A stretch of 64,000 nt of DNA from Bifidobacterium asteroides (GCF_003202695.1 NZ_QGLL01000008.1:186001-250000), one strand, 5' to 3'; counted from the stretch's first letter, positions 1 through 10,268 are shown. Notes: generated by a model from the sequence alone, not told the origin. Numbers and translations: made by a program.

Positions 1-870
1 GGACTGAACAGCCGGAAGATCCCGGTTGCCCACATCGGTGATCAGCATGGAGCCCAGGCCCGGTAGGGCGAACAGGTTCTCGCTGACCATGACGCCCGTA
101 ATCATCTCGGCCATGGTCAGCCCGACCACCGAGACCAGCTGGGGGGAGGCCAGCCGCAGGCCGATGCGTAGGGCGGCCTGGGTTCGGGTCATCCCGCAGG
201 CCATGCCCATGTCCACATACCCCGAAGAGAGCATATCGGTCAGGAGGGAGCGGGTGTACCGCATGATGCCGGCGCCCACGATGATGCCGGTGGACAGAGC
301 AGGCAGGGTCAAGGACGACAGGGCCTGCCCCGGCTGAGCCCAGCCGAGAGCAGGAAAGCCCTGGGAGGGCAACAGGCCGATCAGACCGCTCCCCTTGGCG
401 AAGAGCATAATCAGAAGCAGTCCTGACCAGAGGGCCGGTACGGATCCACCCACGATGGCGGCCATGTGGCTGAAGGACTGCATTCGCGGCGAGCGCGCCA
501 GAGCGGCGGCGCAGCCTAGGGGGATGCCCAGCAGCAGGGCCACGCCCAGTCCCAAAAGAATCAGCGGAAAAGTAATCTGGGCCCGTATGCCCACCTGGGA
601 GGCGATGGAACGGTTGGTCAGAATGGACCTGCCCAGGTCCCCTTTCAGAAAGTCGCTAATCCAATCCAGATACTGCCGAGGATAGGAGCGGCCCAGGCCC
701 ATCTGCCGACGCAGCCGGTCGACACGTTCGGGTGGGGCATCCAGCCCGGCCATGACAGCCGCCATATCCCCGGGCAGGATGCGCAGTGCCAGGAAGATCA
801 GCAGGGAGATGCCCATCAGTGCTAAGAGGAACAGCACCAGGCGCCGCATCAGGAATCTGGCCATGGTCAT
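1..870 (-). CDS. Peptide ABC transporter permease, DppB/OppB family (partial, C-terminus beyond left edge)
   Basis: Inner-membrane permease of a peptide or nickel type importer. The reverse strand reads MTMARFLMRRLVLF and continues open to the window edge, so 290 residues are visible. An N-terminal membrane helix is followed by the family motif RQMGLGRSYPRQYLDW and GDLGRSI, then several hydrophobic segments and a permease loop ending GLGSMLITDVGNRDLP, all typical of BPD_transp_1 proteins of the DppB type. Its ATG overlaps the stop of the upstream binding protein as ATGA, so the two are translationally coupled. A DppC-like permease and ATPases are expected to the left of the window. Confidence 0.93.
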   Translation of the reverse strand, partial: MTMARFLMRRLVLFLLALMGISLLIFLALRILPGDMAAVMAGLDAPPERVDRLRRQMGLGRSYPRQYLDWISDFLKGDLGRSILTNRSIASQVGIRAQITFPLILLGLGVALLLGIPLGCAAALARSPRMQSFSHMAAIVGGSVPALWSGLLLIMLFAKGSGLIGLLPSQGFPALGWAQPGQALSSLTLPALSTGIIVGAGIMRYTRSLLTDMLSSGYVDMGMACGMTRTQAALRIGLRLASPQLVSVVGLTMAEMITGVMVSENLFALPGLGSMLITDVGNRDLPAVQS

Positions 871-2513
871 GCCCGCCTATAAATCACGTCGGACAAGGGC
901 ATGAGAGACTGGTTCAAATCGACTGGGAAGCCCTCCAACCCCGTCCGCCAGGCCGCGGTCACCCGGTAATTGAAGAGCCAGTCCGCCGCCGCGTCGTTGC
1001 TGACGATCCGGGCGGCCTGGGCCAGGAGCCTGTCGGAGTCATCGGCGGAAGTCGTGGCCATGGCCTTCTGGTAGAGCTCCTGGACCTGATGATTGTCATA
1101 GTTGTAGTAGTAGCCAGGGTTGGCCCACTGATGGAAGTCGTGGCTCTCGCCATGATCCACCAGAGATAGGTCGTAATCCTTGTTGGCATGCACGTCCTGC
1201 AGCCAGACCGAGAATTCCACCACCCGCACGTCCAGGTCGATGCCCACCTGGCGCAGCTGCGAGCGCAGCTGATCGCCCAACTCGCTACCGTAGGTGTTGG
1301 CGTAGGTCAGCCGCAGCTTCAGCCGGTGGTCGGGACCATATCCGGCCTGGGCCAGAAGCCGCCGTGCCTGCTCCGGATCATGGGGGTAGAGTCCGGTCAA
1401 ATCCTGATAGCCGGGATCCAACGAGGGTATGGGGCCACCCAAAGCGCTGTCCGATCCGCCCCGGGAGGCAATCAGCTGCCGATGGTCGATGGCATAGCGG
1501 ATGGCCTGCCGCACCCGCAGGTCGGATGTAGCAACACCCTTGCCGTTCATGGCCAGGACGTACTTGTCGGTGTCGTCGCCCGCCTTGACCTGGAAATCGG
1601 GGTTGTTGCGGAAGGGACTGGCCAGGTTCTCAGTGACCGGAGCCAGCACCTGCACATCCCCACTGCGCAAGGCATTGACGGCAGCGTTATCGTCATTGAG
1701 GTAACGGATGATGATGGTTTGTGTCTTAGGCTTATCGCTGCCCCAGTAGTGCGGATCGGCCTTGAGGGTGACCGAGTCGTTTGGACGGAAGCTTTCCAGC
1801 AGATATGGGCCGGATCCCACGGCCTGGGTCTTCATGTCGTATTGGGCCCGTCGGTCAAAGACCAGGCCAGCCCGGCCGCTCAGCTGCCAGAGCAGATCCT
1901 GGTAGGGTCTGGACAACGTCAGGCGCACCGTCAGCGGATCCGTAGCCTGAACGCCCTGGAAGCCCTCCAGCATCTCGCTGCCCTGATAGTGGCCTGCCAT
2001 GAGCTCGCGAATGGAGTCGACCACGTCCTGGGCTCTAAGAGCATGGCCGTTGGAGAAGCGGATGCCCTCATGCAGGCGGAAGGTGTAGACCAGGCCGTCC
2101 TCGGAAACATTCCAAGTTTTTGCCAGCCCTGGGTGCACCTTATTCCTAGAATCTCGTGACACCAGACCCTGATAGACATTGCCGATCAGGAGCTGATCCA
2201 GCGCCGTACCCGACTGGTTGCGGATATCCAGATTGGTGGGAGCCAGCTTGAGCCCCACCTTGACCGTATCCGCCACGCTCCCGCCCTCGGCCTGACCAGC
2301 GACTCCACGATGCCCTGTCCACAGGGAGAGGGCCAAGGCCAGTGCCAGCAGCAGACTGAGCAGCTTCCAGGGCAGGGTGTTGCCGCCCGACTTCATGGGT
2401 CTGATCCTGGCGTTGAGTTCGGGGTCAGTGCTGGGGCCTGGCTCCTGGGCCACGTCTGTATCTGCTGCGGTCACGCTGTCATGGGCATGCGTGCCGTGTC
2501 GATCTGCATTCAT
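867..2513 (-). CDS. Extracellular solute-binding protein family 5 (peptide ABC transporter)
   Basis: Substrate-binding subunit for the permease that overlaps its stop. The body matches the oligopeptide-binding fold: LAPTNLDIRNQSG near the start, the SGPYLLESF region, the DADPHYWG-like stretch and a long C-terminal lobe. I chose the ATG at 2513 (548 aa) because AAGGA lies 7 bases upstream; a GTG at 2558 would add 15 residues with no good ribosome binding site. It is odd for the family: about 45 hydrophilic residues precede a single helix (LPWKLLSLLLALALALSLW) and no lipobox cysteine follows, so it is probably held by an uncleaved helix rather than by lipid. Peptide specificity is inferred. Confidence 0.92.
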   Translation of the reverse strand: MNADRHGTHAHDSVTAADTDVAQEPGPSTDPELNARIRPMKSGGNTLPWKLLSLLLALALALSLWTGHRGVAGQAEGGSVADTVKVGLKLAPTNLDIRNQSGTALDQLLIGNVYQGLVSRDSRNKVHPGLAKTWNVSEDGLVYTFRLHEGIRFSNGHALRAQDVVDSIRELMAGHYQGSEMLEGFQGVQATDPLTVRLTLSRPYQDLLWQLSGRAGLVFDRRAQYDMKTQAVGSGPYLLESFRPNDSVTLKADPHYWGSDKPKTQTIIIRYLNDDNAAVNALRSGDVQVLAPVTENLASPFRNNPDFQVKAGDDTDKYVLAMNGKGVATSDLRVRQAIRYAIDHRQLIASRGGSDSALGGPIPSLDPGYQDLTGLYPHDPEQARRLLAQAGYGPDHRLKLRLTYANTYGSELGDQLRSQLRQVGIDLDVRVVEFSVWLQDVHANKDYDLSLVDHGESHDFHQWANPGYYYNYDNHQVQELYQKAMATTSADDSDRLLAQAARIVSNDAAADWLFNYRVTAAWRTGLEGFPVDLNQSLMPLSDVIYRRA

Positions 2514-2659
2514 TGACGAATCCTTATGCTGCGGTTGACCGCCATTATGGTCGATCACCGCCCACCAGCATACTCCCCAAAGCCATCACCGAGGCTTCTG
2601 CGCTTAGGATGGATTCGAAAAAGCGCTAAGTGCCCGAACGACGGCAGGGAGGAACAGAG

Positions 2660-3457
2660 ATGCTGCTGGCCATCGACATAGGAAACACCAACATCGAGGT
2701 CGGATTCATGGAGGACGGCCAGGTCGCCGCATCCTACCGCCTGACGACAAGAATCGACCACACGGCCGATGAGTTCGGGCTTCTGCTGGGACAGCTCATG
2801 GCTCTGTCCGGCTACAGGACTTCGGATGTGGAGGATGCCATCATCTCTTCAGTGGCTCCTGCGGTCATGCACGCCTTGAGGTCCTGCCTGATTCGCTTCT
2901 TTTCCATCGACCCAATGGTGGTGGGTCCAGGCGTGAAGACAGGCATGAACATCCGTCTGGATGACCCGCGTTCCCTAGGTGCCGACTGTCTGGCCGACTG
3001 CGTGGGCGCCTTCCACTGCTACGGAGGGCCGGCCTTGGTCATCGACTTCGGCACGGCCACCACTTTTAACTATGTGGATGCCAAGGGCGCCATCCGCTCC
3101 GGTCTGATCGTGCCGGGCATCCGCTCGGGGGCCCAGGCCCTTGCCGGACAGACCGCCCAACTGCCCCAGGTTGAGATCACCCGCCCAGAGACCATCATGG
3201 CCACGGGCACCAGGACAGCCATGCAGGCCGGACTTTACTACAACTTCCTTGGCGGCTTGGAAAGGATCATCCGCCAGTTCCGCAGCGAGATCGGCCAAGA
3301 CTTCCACGTGGTGGCCACAGGCGGCATGGGTCGCGCTTTTTCACAGGACACCGACCTGATCGAGGTCTACGACCCCGAGCTGATCTTCGCCGGCATGTAC
3401 AGGATTCACCAGCTCAATGCCGATGGGCGACCACACGCTGCACCAGCGCGCCATTGA
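2660..3457 (+). CDS. coaX: Type III pantothenate kinase
   Basis: Cytoplasmic enzyme that phosphorylates pantothenate, the first step of coenzyme A synthesis, as the acetyl-CoA-insensitive type III form. The N-terminus MLLAIDIGNTN is the ASKHA-fold phosphate loop (DxGNT). LGADCLADCVGA and VIDFGTATTFNYV are the conserved substrate and second-phosphate motifs, and the C-terminal VVATGGMG is also typical. The 265 residues match the family. I chose ATG 2660 because GGAGG is 6 bases upstream; an upstream GTG at 2630 has no such site. It stands alone on the plus strand and its 3' end overlaps the end of bgaL by 44 bases. Confidence 0.95.
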   Translation: MLLAIDIGNTNIEVGFMEDGQVAASYRLTTRIDHTADEFGLLLGQLMALSGYRTSDVEDAIISSVAPAVMHALRSCLIRFFSIDPMVVGPGVKTGMNIRLDDPRSLGADCLADCVGAFHCYGGPALVIDFGTATTFNYVDAKGAIRSGLIVPGIRSGAQALAGQTAQLPQVEITRPETIMATGTRTAMQAGLYYNFLGGLERIIRQFRSEIGQDFHVVATGGMGRAFSQDTDLIEVYDPELIFAGMYRIHQLNADGRPHAAPARH

Positions 3458-5516
3458 CCTGCAGACTGGCCTGCTTTCCATCCACGTCGACGCCAGCCAA
3501 GGAGCCCACTAGAACCTGGCCCTCCAGCTGAACCTGCACCGGATGCTTGGTACGGTTGAATAGAAAAGCGAAGCGCGTCCGGCCATCCCCGCTGACCCTC
3601 TCGATTCTCAGCAGCCCGGGATCAGCTTGGGCAGACCTCATATCGGCCACATCCAGTGCCTCCAGCAGGGAAGGAATGACCTTGGCCAGATCCTGGGCAT
3701 CCAGACGGCAACCTAGGTAGACGGCCTTGCCATGACCCCAGGCATGTACGGTCATGGCTGGCATGCCATCCATGCCTGTCCAAGGATCCGCCTGGTAACT
3801 TGCCAGGACTTTGGTGCTCTTATCCAAGCTGCCAATGACATCGGCCCAATCGCGCGCCGTGACCCCGTTGGTCAGATTCAGATGGTTCAGCAGACCAGGC
3901 ATTCCGGAAGCCATGGGTGCGAATTCCTCGACCGACAGGCCCAGCAGGTCCCGAAGCGGCCCCGGATATCCTCCTGTCCAGACGCGGTCCTGCTCGTCGG
4001 CGATCCCGCTTCCCCATGTGACGATCAGCCGCCCTCCCCCATCTACGTACTTATGCAGTCGCTTGGAGAGATCGGCGTCGATCAGGTAGAGAGCAGGCAG
4101 GACCACTAGCGGATACTCCTCCCAAGCGGCCCTGACCGGCAGGACATCAGGTCGTATGGCGTTGTCCAGGAAGGCTCGGTACCAGACCGGCGGCTCCTGC
4201 CCATGCTCGACCCGATCGCTGGGCGAGGCTGTATGGGAGCTGGCCCACTGGCTTTCGTAGTCGAAGACCAAGGCCAGCGGAGCCCTGGCCAGCGTGCTGC
4301 CGGCCAGACCGGCCTGCGAGAGTCCCTGCAGATCCTCTCCCAGCTGGCAGACGTCACGGAAGACGGCCGTGTCTTCGCCAGCATGAGGCAGCATGGCCGA
4401 ATGGAACTTTTCCGCGCCAGCCCGTGACTGCCTCCACTGGAAGTAGCAGATGGCATCAGCTCCCAGTGCCAGGTGGGCCAGAGAATCTCGCTCCAGCTGT
4501 CCGGGCTCCTTGCGAGGGTTGATCGGCCGCCAGTTGACCGCCGATGTGGCCTGTTCCATAAGCCACCAGGGACGCCGACGGGCGATGGCATCCACCAGGC
4601 TGGAGGAATAGGCCAGCTCCTCCAGATGATCCCTGCCCGGCGTCGCATAGTGGTCGTTGGATACAAAGTCCACCTGGCCGCCCCAGTCGTCGTAGTCCAG
4701 AGCGAACCCCTCAGCGCTGACCATGAAATTAGTGGTCAGGGGAATATCCGGGGTGATCTCAGCCAAGGCGTCACGCTCGGCCATATAGAAATCCTTGAGA
4801 GCATCGGAGCTGAACCGCTCAAAATCCAGCATGCGGCCCGGATTCTGAAAATTCCCCTGGCCGATGAAACGCGGAGGCAGGATCTGCGAGAAGTCGCTCA
4901 GCCTCTGTGACCAGAAATCCGTGCCCCAGGCGCGGTTTACGGCCTCGATGTCCTTGTAGCGGCGGCGGCACCAGCGCTGAAAAGCCCTCATGGCGTCGTC
5001 GGAATAGTCGAAGCGATTGTGGCAACCATACTCATTGCCCACATGCCATGCCACCAAATAAGGGTTGTCCCGATAGTGCTCGGCCATAGCACGGCAAAGC
5101 TTCAAGGCGTAGGAGCGGAAGATCGGCGAGGTTGGCCGCCAGTGCTGCCGGGCCCCGGGCCAGACCGTATCGCCGCGCTCGTCCCTGAGCAGGACTTCGG
5201 GATGGGCCTGGGTCAGCCACAAGGGAGGCGAGGCCGTAGCCGAGGCTAAGTTGACTCCGATGCCCGCCCGACCAAGCTTGTCGATGATCCGGTCCAGCCA
5301 ATCAAAATCGAAAACCCCCTGGCTGGGCTCTATGCGTGACCAGGAGAAGACCGCCAGGGCCACCACATTGACCCCGGCCTTGGTCATGAGCCTGATGTCC
5401 TCATCCCAGGTATCCTCGGGCCACTGATCGGGGTTGTAGTCGCATCCGTACCAGAGTGACTGCTGACCCTTGAGATGCTTGGGCCATCGATAGGGCCGCC
5501 TTGTCGGTTTACTCAT
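3414..5516 (-). CDS. bgaL: Beta-galactosidase, glycoside hydrolase family 42
   Basis: Hydrolyses beta-galactosides, probably transgalactosylated or plant-derived oligosaccharides brought in by transport, since no signal peptide is present. The family 42 TIM barrel begins LWYGCDYNPDQWPEDTW. The acid/base Glu lies in WHVGNEYGC and the nucleophile Glu in WWLMEQATSAVNW. A trimerisation (GATase-like) domain and a small beta domain follow, giving 700 residues, normal for the family. The start at 5516 has AGGAGG upstream. It follows glmS and the pseudouridine synthase on the same strand but has its own leader. The symbol is given by family analogy; other bifidobacterial GH42 paralogues exist. Confidence 0.94.
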   Translation of the reverse strand: MSKPTRRPYRWPKHLKGQQSLWYGCDYNPDQWPEDTWDEDIRLMTKAGVNVVALAVFSWSRIEPSQGVFDFDWLDRIIDKLGRAGIGVNLASATASPPLWLTQAHPEVLLRDERGDTVWPGARQHWRPTSPIFRSYALKLCRAMAEHYRDNPYLVAWHVGNEYGCHNRFDYSDDAMRAFQRWCRRRYKDIEAVNRAWGTDFWSQRLSDFSQILPPRFIGQGNFQNPGRMLDFERFSSDALKDFYMAERDALAEITPDIPLTTNFMVSAEGFALDYDDWGGQVDFVSNDHYATPGRDHLEELAYSSSLVDAIARRRPWWLMEQATSAVNWRPINPRKEPGQLERDSLAHLALGADAICYFQWRQSRAGAEKFHSAMLPHAGEDTAVFRDVCQLGEDLQGLSQAGLAGSTLARAPLALVFDYESQWASSHTASPSDRVEHGQEPPVWYRAFLDNAIRPDVLPVRAAWEEYPLVVLPALYLIDADLSKRLHKYVDGGGRLIVTWGSGIADEQDRVWTGGYPGPLRDLLGLSVEEFAPMASGMPGLLNHLNLTNGVTARDWADVIGSLDKSTKVLASYQADPWTGMDGMPAMTVHAWGHGKAVYLGCRLDAQDLAKVIPSLLEALDVADMRSAQADPGLLRIERVSGDGRTRFAFLFNRTKHPVQVQLEGQVLVGSLAGVDVDGKQASLQVNGALVQRVVAHRH

Positions 5517-5628
5517 GGGATAGAACCTCCTGGTCCGTCTTGATCCTCGGACGGGGATGCCTGCCGCGTCCACGTCGTCCCGCAGCTCCGGGATCCCCTG
5601 GACCATTATGTCCCACCAGGGTGACTGT

Positions 5629-6405
5629 TCAGACTTCTCCTTGAGGATTCAAAGGTACAGAGGAAACGAAGGAACGCTTAACCCCTGTGAAGGGGTCCGT
5701 GAATTCCAGGCATCGAGCCACCAATTGCAGCGGCCTGGAGTAGTCGTCGTAGGCACGGGTCTGAATCCTGGGATAGAGATCGTCACCCGCTATGGGCAGA
5801 CCAAGGGCGTTCATATGCACCCGAAGCTGATGGGTCTTGCCCGTCTGCGGATAGAGCGTATATGTGGCCAGACATCCTCGGGAATCCGCAGCCGCAGGAC
5901 CTTGGCCCACCGTCAGCTCGATTCGGGTAACGGCATTGACCGGCCCACGCTCCTCCCAGGCTTGGAGAACCCCTCGGCGTTTGATCACTCTGGAGCGGCG
6001 CTCCAGCGGGAAGATCCGTGGCGGGTTCATATGTCGCACAGTGCCAGTGCGAGGACGAACTATGGGTCGCACTGGCGCCAGACACTGGTAAACCTTGCGC
6101 ACGCGATGCTCCTGAAAAAGCATCTGGTAGGCCCGCCTGGCAGCCGGATCTCGCACCAGGACCAGCACGCCTGCGGTGGCTCTGTCAAGCCTGTGGGCTG
6201 GTGTGATGTCAAGCTCCCCGTACAGCTGGCGCATACGGATCAGCACGGTGTCTGCGTACCACATCCCTCTAGGCGTGGTGGCCAGGAAGTGAGGCTTGTC
6301 GACCACAATGATGCGCCGATCCTCGTAAATGACTTTGGGATCGAAAGGAATCTGCGGCTCCTCCAGGACGATCCGATGCCCCCGCTGCCCGGACCCGACG
6401 ACCAC
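5629..6405 (-). CDS. RluA-family pseudouridine synthase
   Basis: Converts uridine to pseudouridine in rRNA or tRNA. The catalytic Asp lies in HRLDRATAGVLVLVRDP, the RluA/RluC/RluD motif, and the C-terminal GKTHQLRVHMNALGLPIAGDDLY is the second conserved block. No S4 domain is visible; the protein starts almost directly with the catalytic domain (IYEDRRIIVVDKPHFLATTP), as in RluA or YlyB-type enzymes. It is 258 aa from a GTG start with GAGG 7 bases upstream. It follows glmS after 9 bases, so they are probably cotranscribed. The target uridine cannot be read from sequence. Confidence 0.92.
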   Translation of the reverse strand: MVVGSGQRGHRIVLEEPQIPFDPKVIYEDRRIIVVDKPHFLATTPRGMWYADTVLIRMRQLYGELDITPAHRLDRATAGVLVLVRDPAARRAYQMLFQEHRVRKVYQCLAPVRPIVRPRTGTVRHMNPPRIFPLERRSRVIKRRGVLQAWEERGPVNAVTRIELTVGQGPAAADSRGCLATYTLYPQTGKTHQLRVHMNALGLPIAGDDLYPRIQTRAYDDYSRPLQLVARCLEFTDPFTGVKRSFVSSVPLNPQGEV

Positions 6406-6414
6406 TGACAGCCT

Positions 6415-8307
6415 CTATTCCACAGTGACCGACTTGGCCAGGTTACGGGGCTTGTCCACGTCCAGGCCCTTGAGCTGGGCCATGTCCAAGGCGAACAGCT
6501 GCAAGGGCACTACATCAACCAGGGGGCTGAGCAAGGTCGGGCAGGGCTGCCTCCAAAAGACCACATCGGCATAACGGTCGGCATCAGGGTCGCCCTCCTC
6601 AGCCACCACGATGGTGAAGGCGCCGCGAGCCTTGACTTCCTCGATGGCGGAGATGACCTTGTCATGCAGCACATTGCGGCCCCGGGCACTGGGGACGATG
6701 ACCACCACGGGCTCTCCCGGCTCCACCAGAGCGATAGGGCCGTGCTTGAGCTCCCCGGCAGCAAATCCCTCGGTGAAGATGTAGGCGATCTCCTTGAGCT
6801 TGAGCGCCCCCTCCAGGGCTACCGGATAGCCAACATGCCGCCCCAGAAAGAGGAAGGAGCGGGCATTGGACAGGCGCTGAGCCGTCTGTTTGATGACCTC
6901 GGCCTGCCCGTCCAGCACTGTCTGAATCTTGGCAGGCATAGCCTTGAGGTTGTCGATGGTCTGATGAATCTCGTCCCGGTACATGGTCCCCTTGACCTGA
7001 GCCAGGTAGAGGCCCAGCAAGTAGGCTGCCACGATCTGCGCCAGGAAAGCCTTGGTGGAAGCCACAGCCACTTCGGGACCGGCGTGGGTGTAGAGTACAG
7101 CGTCGGACTCCCTAGGGATGGTGGATCCCTGGGTGTTGCAGATGGCCAGAACCCGTGAACCCTGCTCGCGTGCATGCCGAAGCGCCATCAGCGTGTCCAT
7201 GGTCTCCCCGGACTGGGAAATGGCCACGATCAGCGTGCGCGGGGTCAGGATGGGATCACGGTAGCGGAATTCATGGGCCAGCTCGACCTCCACGGGGATG
7301 CGGACCCAGTGCTCAATGGCGTACTTGGCCACCAGCCCCGCGTAGGAGGCCGTCCCACAGGCCACGACGATGATCTTGTCGATCTGGCGGAATATCTCCT
7401 CATCGATGTGGACCTCGTCCAGATCCAGGTCGCCCGACTCGTCGTACCGGCCCAGCAACGTGTTGGAAACCGCCGCAGGGTCCTCATGGATCTCCTTGTC
7501 CATGAAGGAATCCCATCCGCCCTTTTCGGCGGCTGAGGCATCCCAGTCGACGGTATAGCGGCGCGGATGCTCCACCGGATGCCCCTGAAAGTCGGTGACC
7601 ATGACCTGGTCCGCGCTGATGCAGACAGCCTGATCCTGCCCCAGCTCCATGGCCTGACGGGTATATGCCACGAAGGCCGCTACATCGGAGCCCAGGTAGT
7701 TCTCGCCATCTCCCAGGCCGACCACCAGCGGCGAATCATGTCGGACGCCAACCACCAGATCGGGCTGCCGCGAGTCCACCGCCAGGATGGTGAAAGCTCC
7801 TTTGAGCATGCGCGCCAACCGCCTGATGGCCTCGAAGACGTCGGGCTGGCCAGTGGCATCAATGATCTCCTGGGTGATCTTGCCAAGAAGCTTGGCCGCC
7901 ACTTCAGTGTCCGTGGAGGAGACGAAAGCATAACCCTCGGTCTCCAGATCCAGCCGCAGTCTGGAGGCGTTCTCGATAATCCCGTTGTGAATCAGCGCGA
8001 CCTTGCCATCACGGCTGATGTGGGGATGAGCATTAACATCGGTGGGCTCGCCATTGGTGGCCCAGCGGGTGTGCCCGATGCCCACAGTGGCCTCAGGCAT
8101 GGGCTTGGCCTTCAGATCAGCAGCCAGATTGTCCAGGCGCCCCGCCTTCTTGCGCACGGCCACCTGCGTCATACCCGGGGCGGCCAAGGCTACTCCGGCC
8201 GAGTCATACCCCCGGTACTCCAAGCGTTCCAGACCCTTGAGGCAGACCTCCAGGGGCCTGCCGCAGGCCGTCCGTACTGATCCTGCATAACCCACGATTC
8301 CGCACAT
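6415..8307 (-). CDS. glmS: Glutamine--fructose-6-phosphate aminotransferase (isomerizing)
   Basis: Makes glucosamine-6-phosphate from fructose-6-phosphate and glutamine, feeding peptidoglycan synthesis. The start at 8307 is fixed by biology: the protein must begin MCGIVGYAG so that the Cys becomes the N-terminal nucleophile of the class II glutaminase domain. Two SIS domains follow, seen as AISQSGETMDTL and the C-terminal LKHGPIALVEPG. The 630 residues are normal. No glmS ribozyme signature was seen upstream, in keeping with actinobacteria. Confidence 0.97.
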   Translation of the reverse strand: MCGIVGYAGSVRTACGRPLEVCLKGLERLEYRGYDSAGVALAAPGMTQVAVRKKAGRLDNLAADLKAKPMPEATVGIGHTRWATNGEPTDVNAHPHISRDGKVALIHNGIIENASRLRLDLETEGYAFVSSTDTEVAAKLLGKITQEIIDATGQPDVFEAIRRLARMLKGAFTILAVDSRQPDLVVGVRHDSPLVVGLGDGENYLGSDVAAFVAYTRQAMELGQDQAVCISADQVMVTDFQGHPVEHPRRYTVDWDASAAEKGGWDSFMDKEIHEDPAAVSNTLLGRYDESGDLDLDEVHIDEEIFRQIDKIIVVACGTASYAGLVAKYAIEHWVRIPVEVELAHEFRYRDPILTPRTLIVAISQSGETMDTLMALRHAREQGSRVLAICNTQGSTIPRESDAVLYTHAGPEVAVASTKAFLAQIVAAYLLGLYLAQVKGTMYRDEIHQTIDNLKAMPAKIQTVLDGQAEVIKQTAQRLSNARSFLFLGRHVGYPVALEGALKLKEIAYIFTEGFAAGELKHGPIALVEPGEPVVVIVPSARGRNVLHDKVISAIEEVKARGAFTIVVAEEGDPDADRYADVVFWRQPCPTLLSPLVDVVPLQLFALDMAQLKGLDVDKPRNLAKSVTVE

Positions 8308-8394
8308 GGGCCCCAGTCTAGCCACGGGAGTTCCCGCGTCGCCCGTCCGGAAGGCTTCTTGCCGGAATTTCTACAACCTGAACCGAGCCTGAGC

Positions 8395-9207
8395 CTAGAG
8401 CACGGTATGCAGGAATTCGGCAAACCTCTCGGTGCGAGGATGGTCGATAATATCAGGGCCTCCCTGCTCCACCACGACGCCCTGATCCATGAAGACGATC
8501 TGCTCGGCGACCTCGCGCGCGAAGCCCATCTCATGGGTGACCACCACCATGGTCATGCCCTGTTGAGCAACCTGCCGCATGACCCCTAAGACCTCCCCCA
8601 CCAGCTCTGGATCCAGAGCTGAGGTGGGCTCGTCGAAGAGCATGATGTCGGGGTGCATGGCCAGGGCTCGCGCGATGGCCACACGCTGTTGCTGACCGCC
8701 GGAGAGCTGGGCGGGATAGTAGTCCATCCTGTCCTCCAGACCTACGCGTTCCAGCTGGGCCTGAGCCTCCTGGCGGGCATTGGTCTTGGAAACCCGGCCC
8801 ACATGGACCGGCGCCTCCATGACATTCTCCAGAGCGGTCATATGGGGAAAGAGGTTGAAGCGCTGAAAGACCATGCCTATTTTGGACCGCTGCCTGGCAA
8901 TGGCCTTGTCGTCCAGGGTCTGCAGCACAGGGCCCTTGCCGGTATCGATCTTCCGGTATCCGGTCAGCTCGCCGTCGACATAGATTTCGCCGGCTGTACG
9001 GGTCTCCAGCTGGTTGATCAGCCGCAGCAGCGTTGACTTGCCTGAACCGGAAGGCCCTAGGACGGCTGTTACCGTGCCGGGCATGACCTCCAGGCTGATC
9101 CCCCGCAGCACATGCTGATCACCGAACACCTTGTGGACATTCCTGATGACGATAGCCGGATCCTTGCCGCCTTGACCGTCTTTCTTGATCTTCCTGTCCT
9201 CGTCCAT
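8395..9207 (-). CDS. Polar amino acid ABC transporter, ATP-binding protein
   Basis: ATPase of a glutamine/glutamate/polar amino acid importer of the GlnQ/HisP type. It shows Walker [10 protein letters not shown], the Q-loop [18 protein letters not shown], signature LSGGQQQR, Walker [15 protein letters not shown] and the switch His in [10 protein letters not shown]. Its 270 residues are slightly long because of an acidic-basic N-terminal leader. It is third in an operon behind the permease (17-base gap) and the binding protein. The exact amino acid is unknown. Confidence 0.95.
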   Translation of the reverse strand: MDEDRKIKKDGQGGKDPAIVIRNVHKVFGDQHVLRGISLEVMPGTVTAVLGPSGSGKSTLLRLINQLETRTAGEIYVDGELTGYRKIDTGKGPVLQTLDDKAIARQRSKIGMVFQRFNLFPHMTALENVMEAPVHVGRVSKTNARQEAQAQLERVGLEDRMDYYPAQLSGGQQQRVAIARALAMHPDIMLFDEPTSALDPELVGEVLGVMRQVAQQGMTMVVVTHEMGFAREVAEQIVFMDQGVVVEQGGPDIIDHPRTERFAEFLHTVL

Positions 9208-9223
9208 GATTCTCCTCCTGCGC

Positions 9224-10198
9224 TCAGGCGTTCAGCCCGGCCATCATGACCTTGTTGACCTTATCAGCCTCCTGACGGGTCTGCGGATCCTCGCCATCCT
9301 TGCCGTTCTTGGTCCCCGACCCGGCCAGGGGCCGCGAGTCGAAGCCCTTGCCGTAGTGCTTCTCCAGCTGGGCCTGGATGACCATCAGAACGGAGGTGAT
9401 GACCAGATACCATATGCAGGCCACAATCAACAGCGGGATGGTTTTGTAGATGCGGTTGGCGATGGCGTTGGTGGCGAACTGGAGCTCCAGGGTGAAGGGC
9501 ACGGCAAGGGCCAGGGATGTGGTCTTGAGCATGCCGATGGTCTCGTTGCCGGTGGGCGGCACGATGATGCGCATGGCTTGAGGCAGGACGATCCGCCGCA
9601 TGATCATGGATGGCGGCATTCCCAGAGCCTTGGCGGCCTCCTCCTGGCCGGGGTCCACGGCTTCGATACCGGCACGGACGATTTCGGAAAGGTAGGCGGC
9701 CTCGTTGAGTCCCAGACCCAGAACCGTGGCCACGGTGGCGTTCAGCACGGTCTTGGTGTCGATGCTCCAGAATTCGGGACCAAAGGGGATGCCGATGGCC
9801 AGCTTGGGAATCAGCACGGACAGAAGGCCCCAGAAGACCAGCTGGGTGTATACGGGAGTGCCACGGAAGAACCAGATGAAGAACCAGCTGACCCAGCGCA
9901 GAACCGGATTGGATGACTTGCGCATGACCGCCAGGATGATGGCCAGGATCGTAGCCAGGACCATGGCGTAGACGGTAAGAAGAAGAGTCCACTTGATGCC
10001 GTCCAGGACATGCTCATTGAAGAGGTACTTCCAGACTGTGGGCCAATCAAAATTAGGATTGGTCATCATGCCGTGGATCAGCATGGCTACGAAGATGGCC
10101 ACGATGACGGCAGCCACGATCGGCCCCGGCTTACGCACCGGCCTGGCCTGTATTCTGCCGGGGATCTGAACCGGGTCCGTCCCCTTCTTGGTACGCAT
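9224..10198 (-). CDS. Polar amino acid ABC transporter, permease (HisM/GlnP family)
   Basis: Membrane subunit of the importer. It has at least five hydrophobic segments, the N-terminal TM domain typical of the HisMQ family ([20 protein letters not shown]) and the EAA loop around [21 protein letters not shown]. The 324 residues include an extended N-terminus with a first helix near residues 25-45 and a hydrophilic C-terminal tail. The permease is probably present as a homodimer, since only one permease gene is in the cluster. Confidence 0.94.
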   Translation of the reverse strand: MRTKKGTDPVQIPGRIQARPVRKPGPIVAAVIVAIFVAMLIHGMMTNPNFDWPTVWKYLFNEHVLDGIKWTLLLTVYAMVLATILAIILAVMRKSSNPVLRWVSWFFIWFFRGTPVYTQLVFWGLLSVLIPKLAIGIPFGPEFWSIDTKTVLNATVATVLGLGLNEAAYLSEIVRAGIEAVDPGQEEAAKALGMPPSMIMRRIVLPQAMRIIVPPTGNETIGMLKTTSLALAVPFTLELQFATNAIANRIYKTIPLLIVACIWYLVITSVLMVIQAQLEKHYGKGFDSRPLAGSGTKNGKDGEDPQTRQEADKVNKVMMAGLNA

Positions 10199-10268
10199 CT
10201 CCTGCTTCCTTCCATACCGCTGAACCTATTCAGGGCCCAGCCTATCGAATCGGACCAACCTCTGAAAA

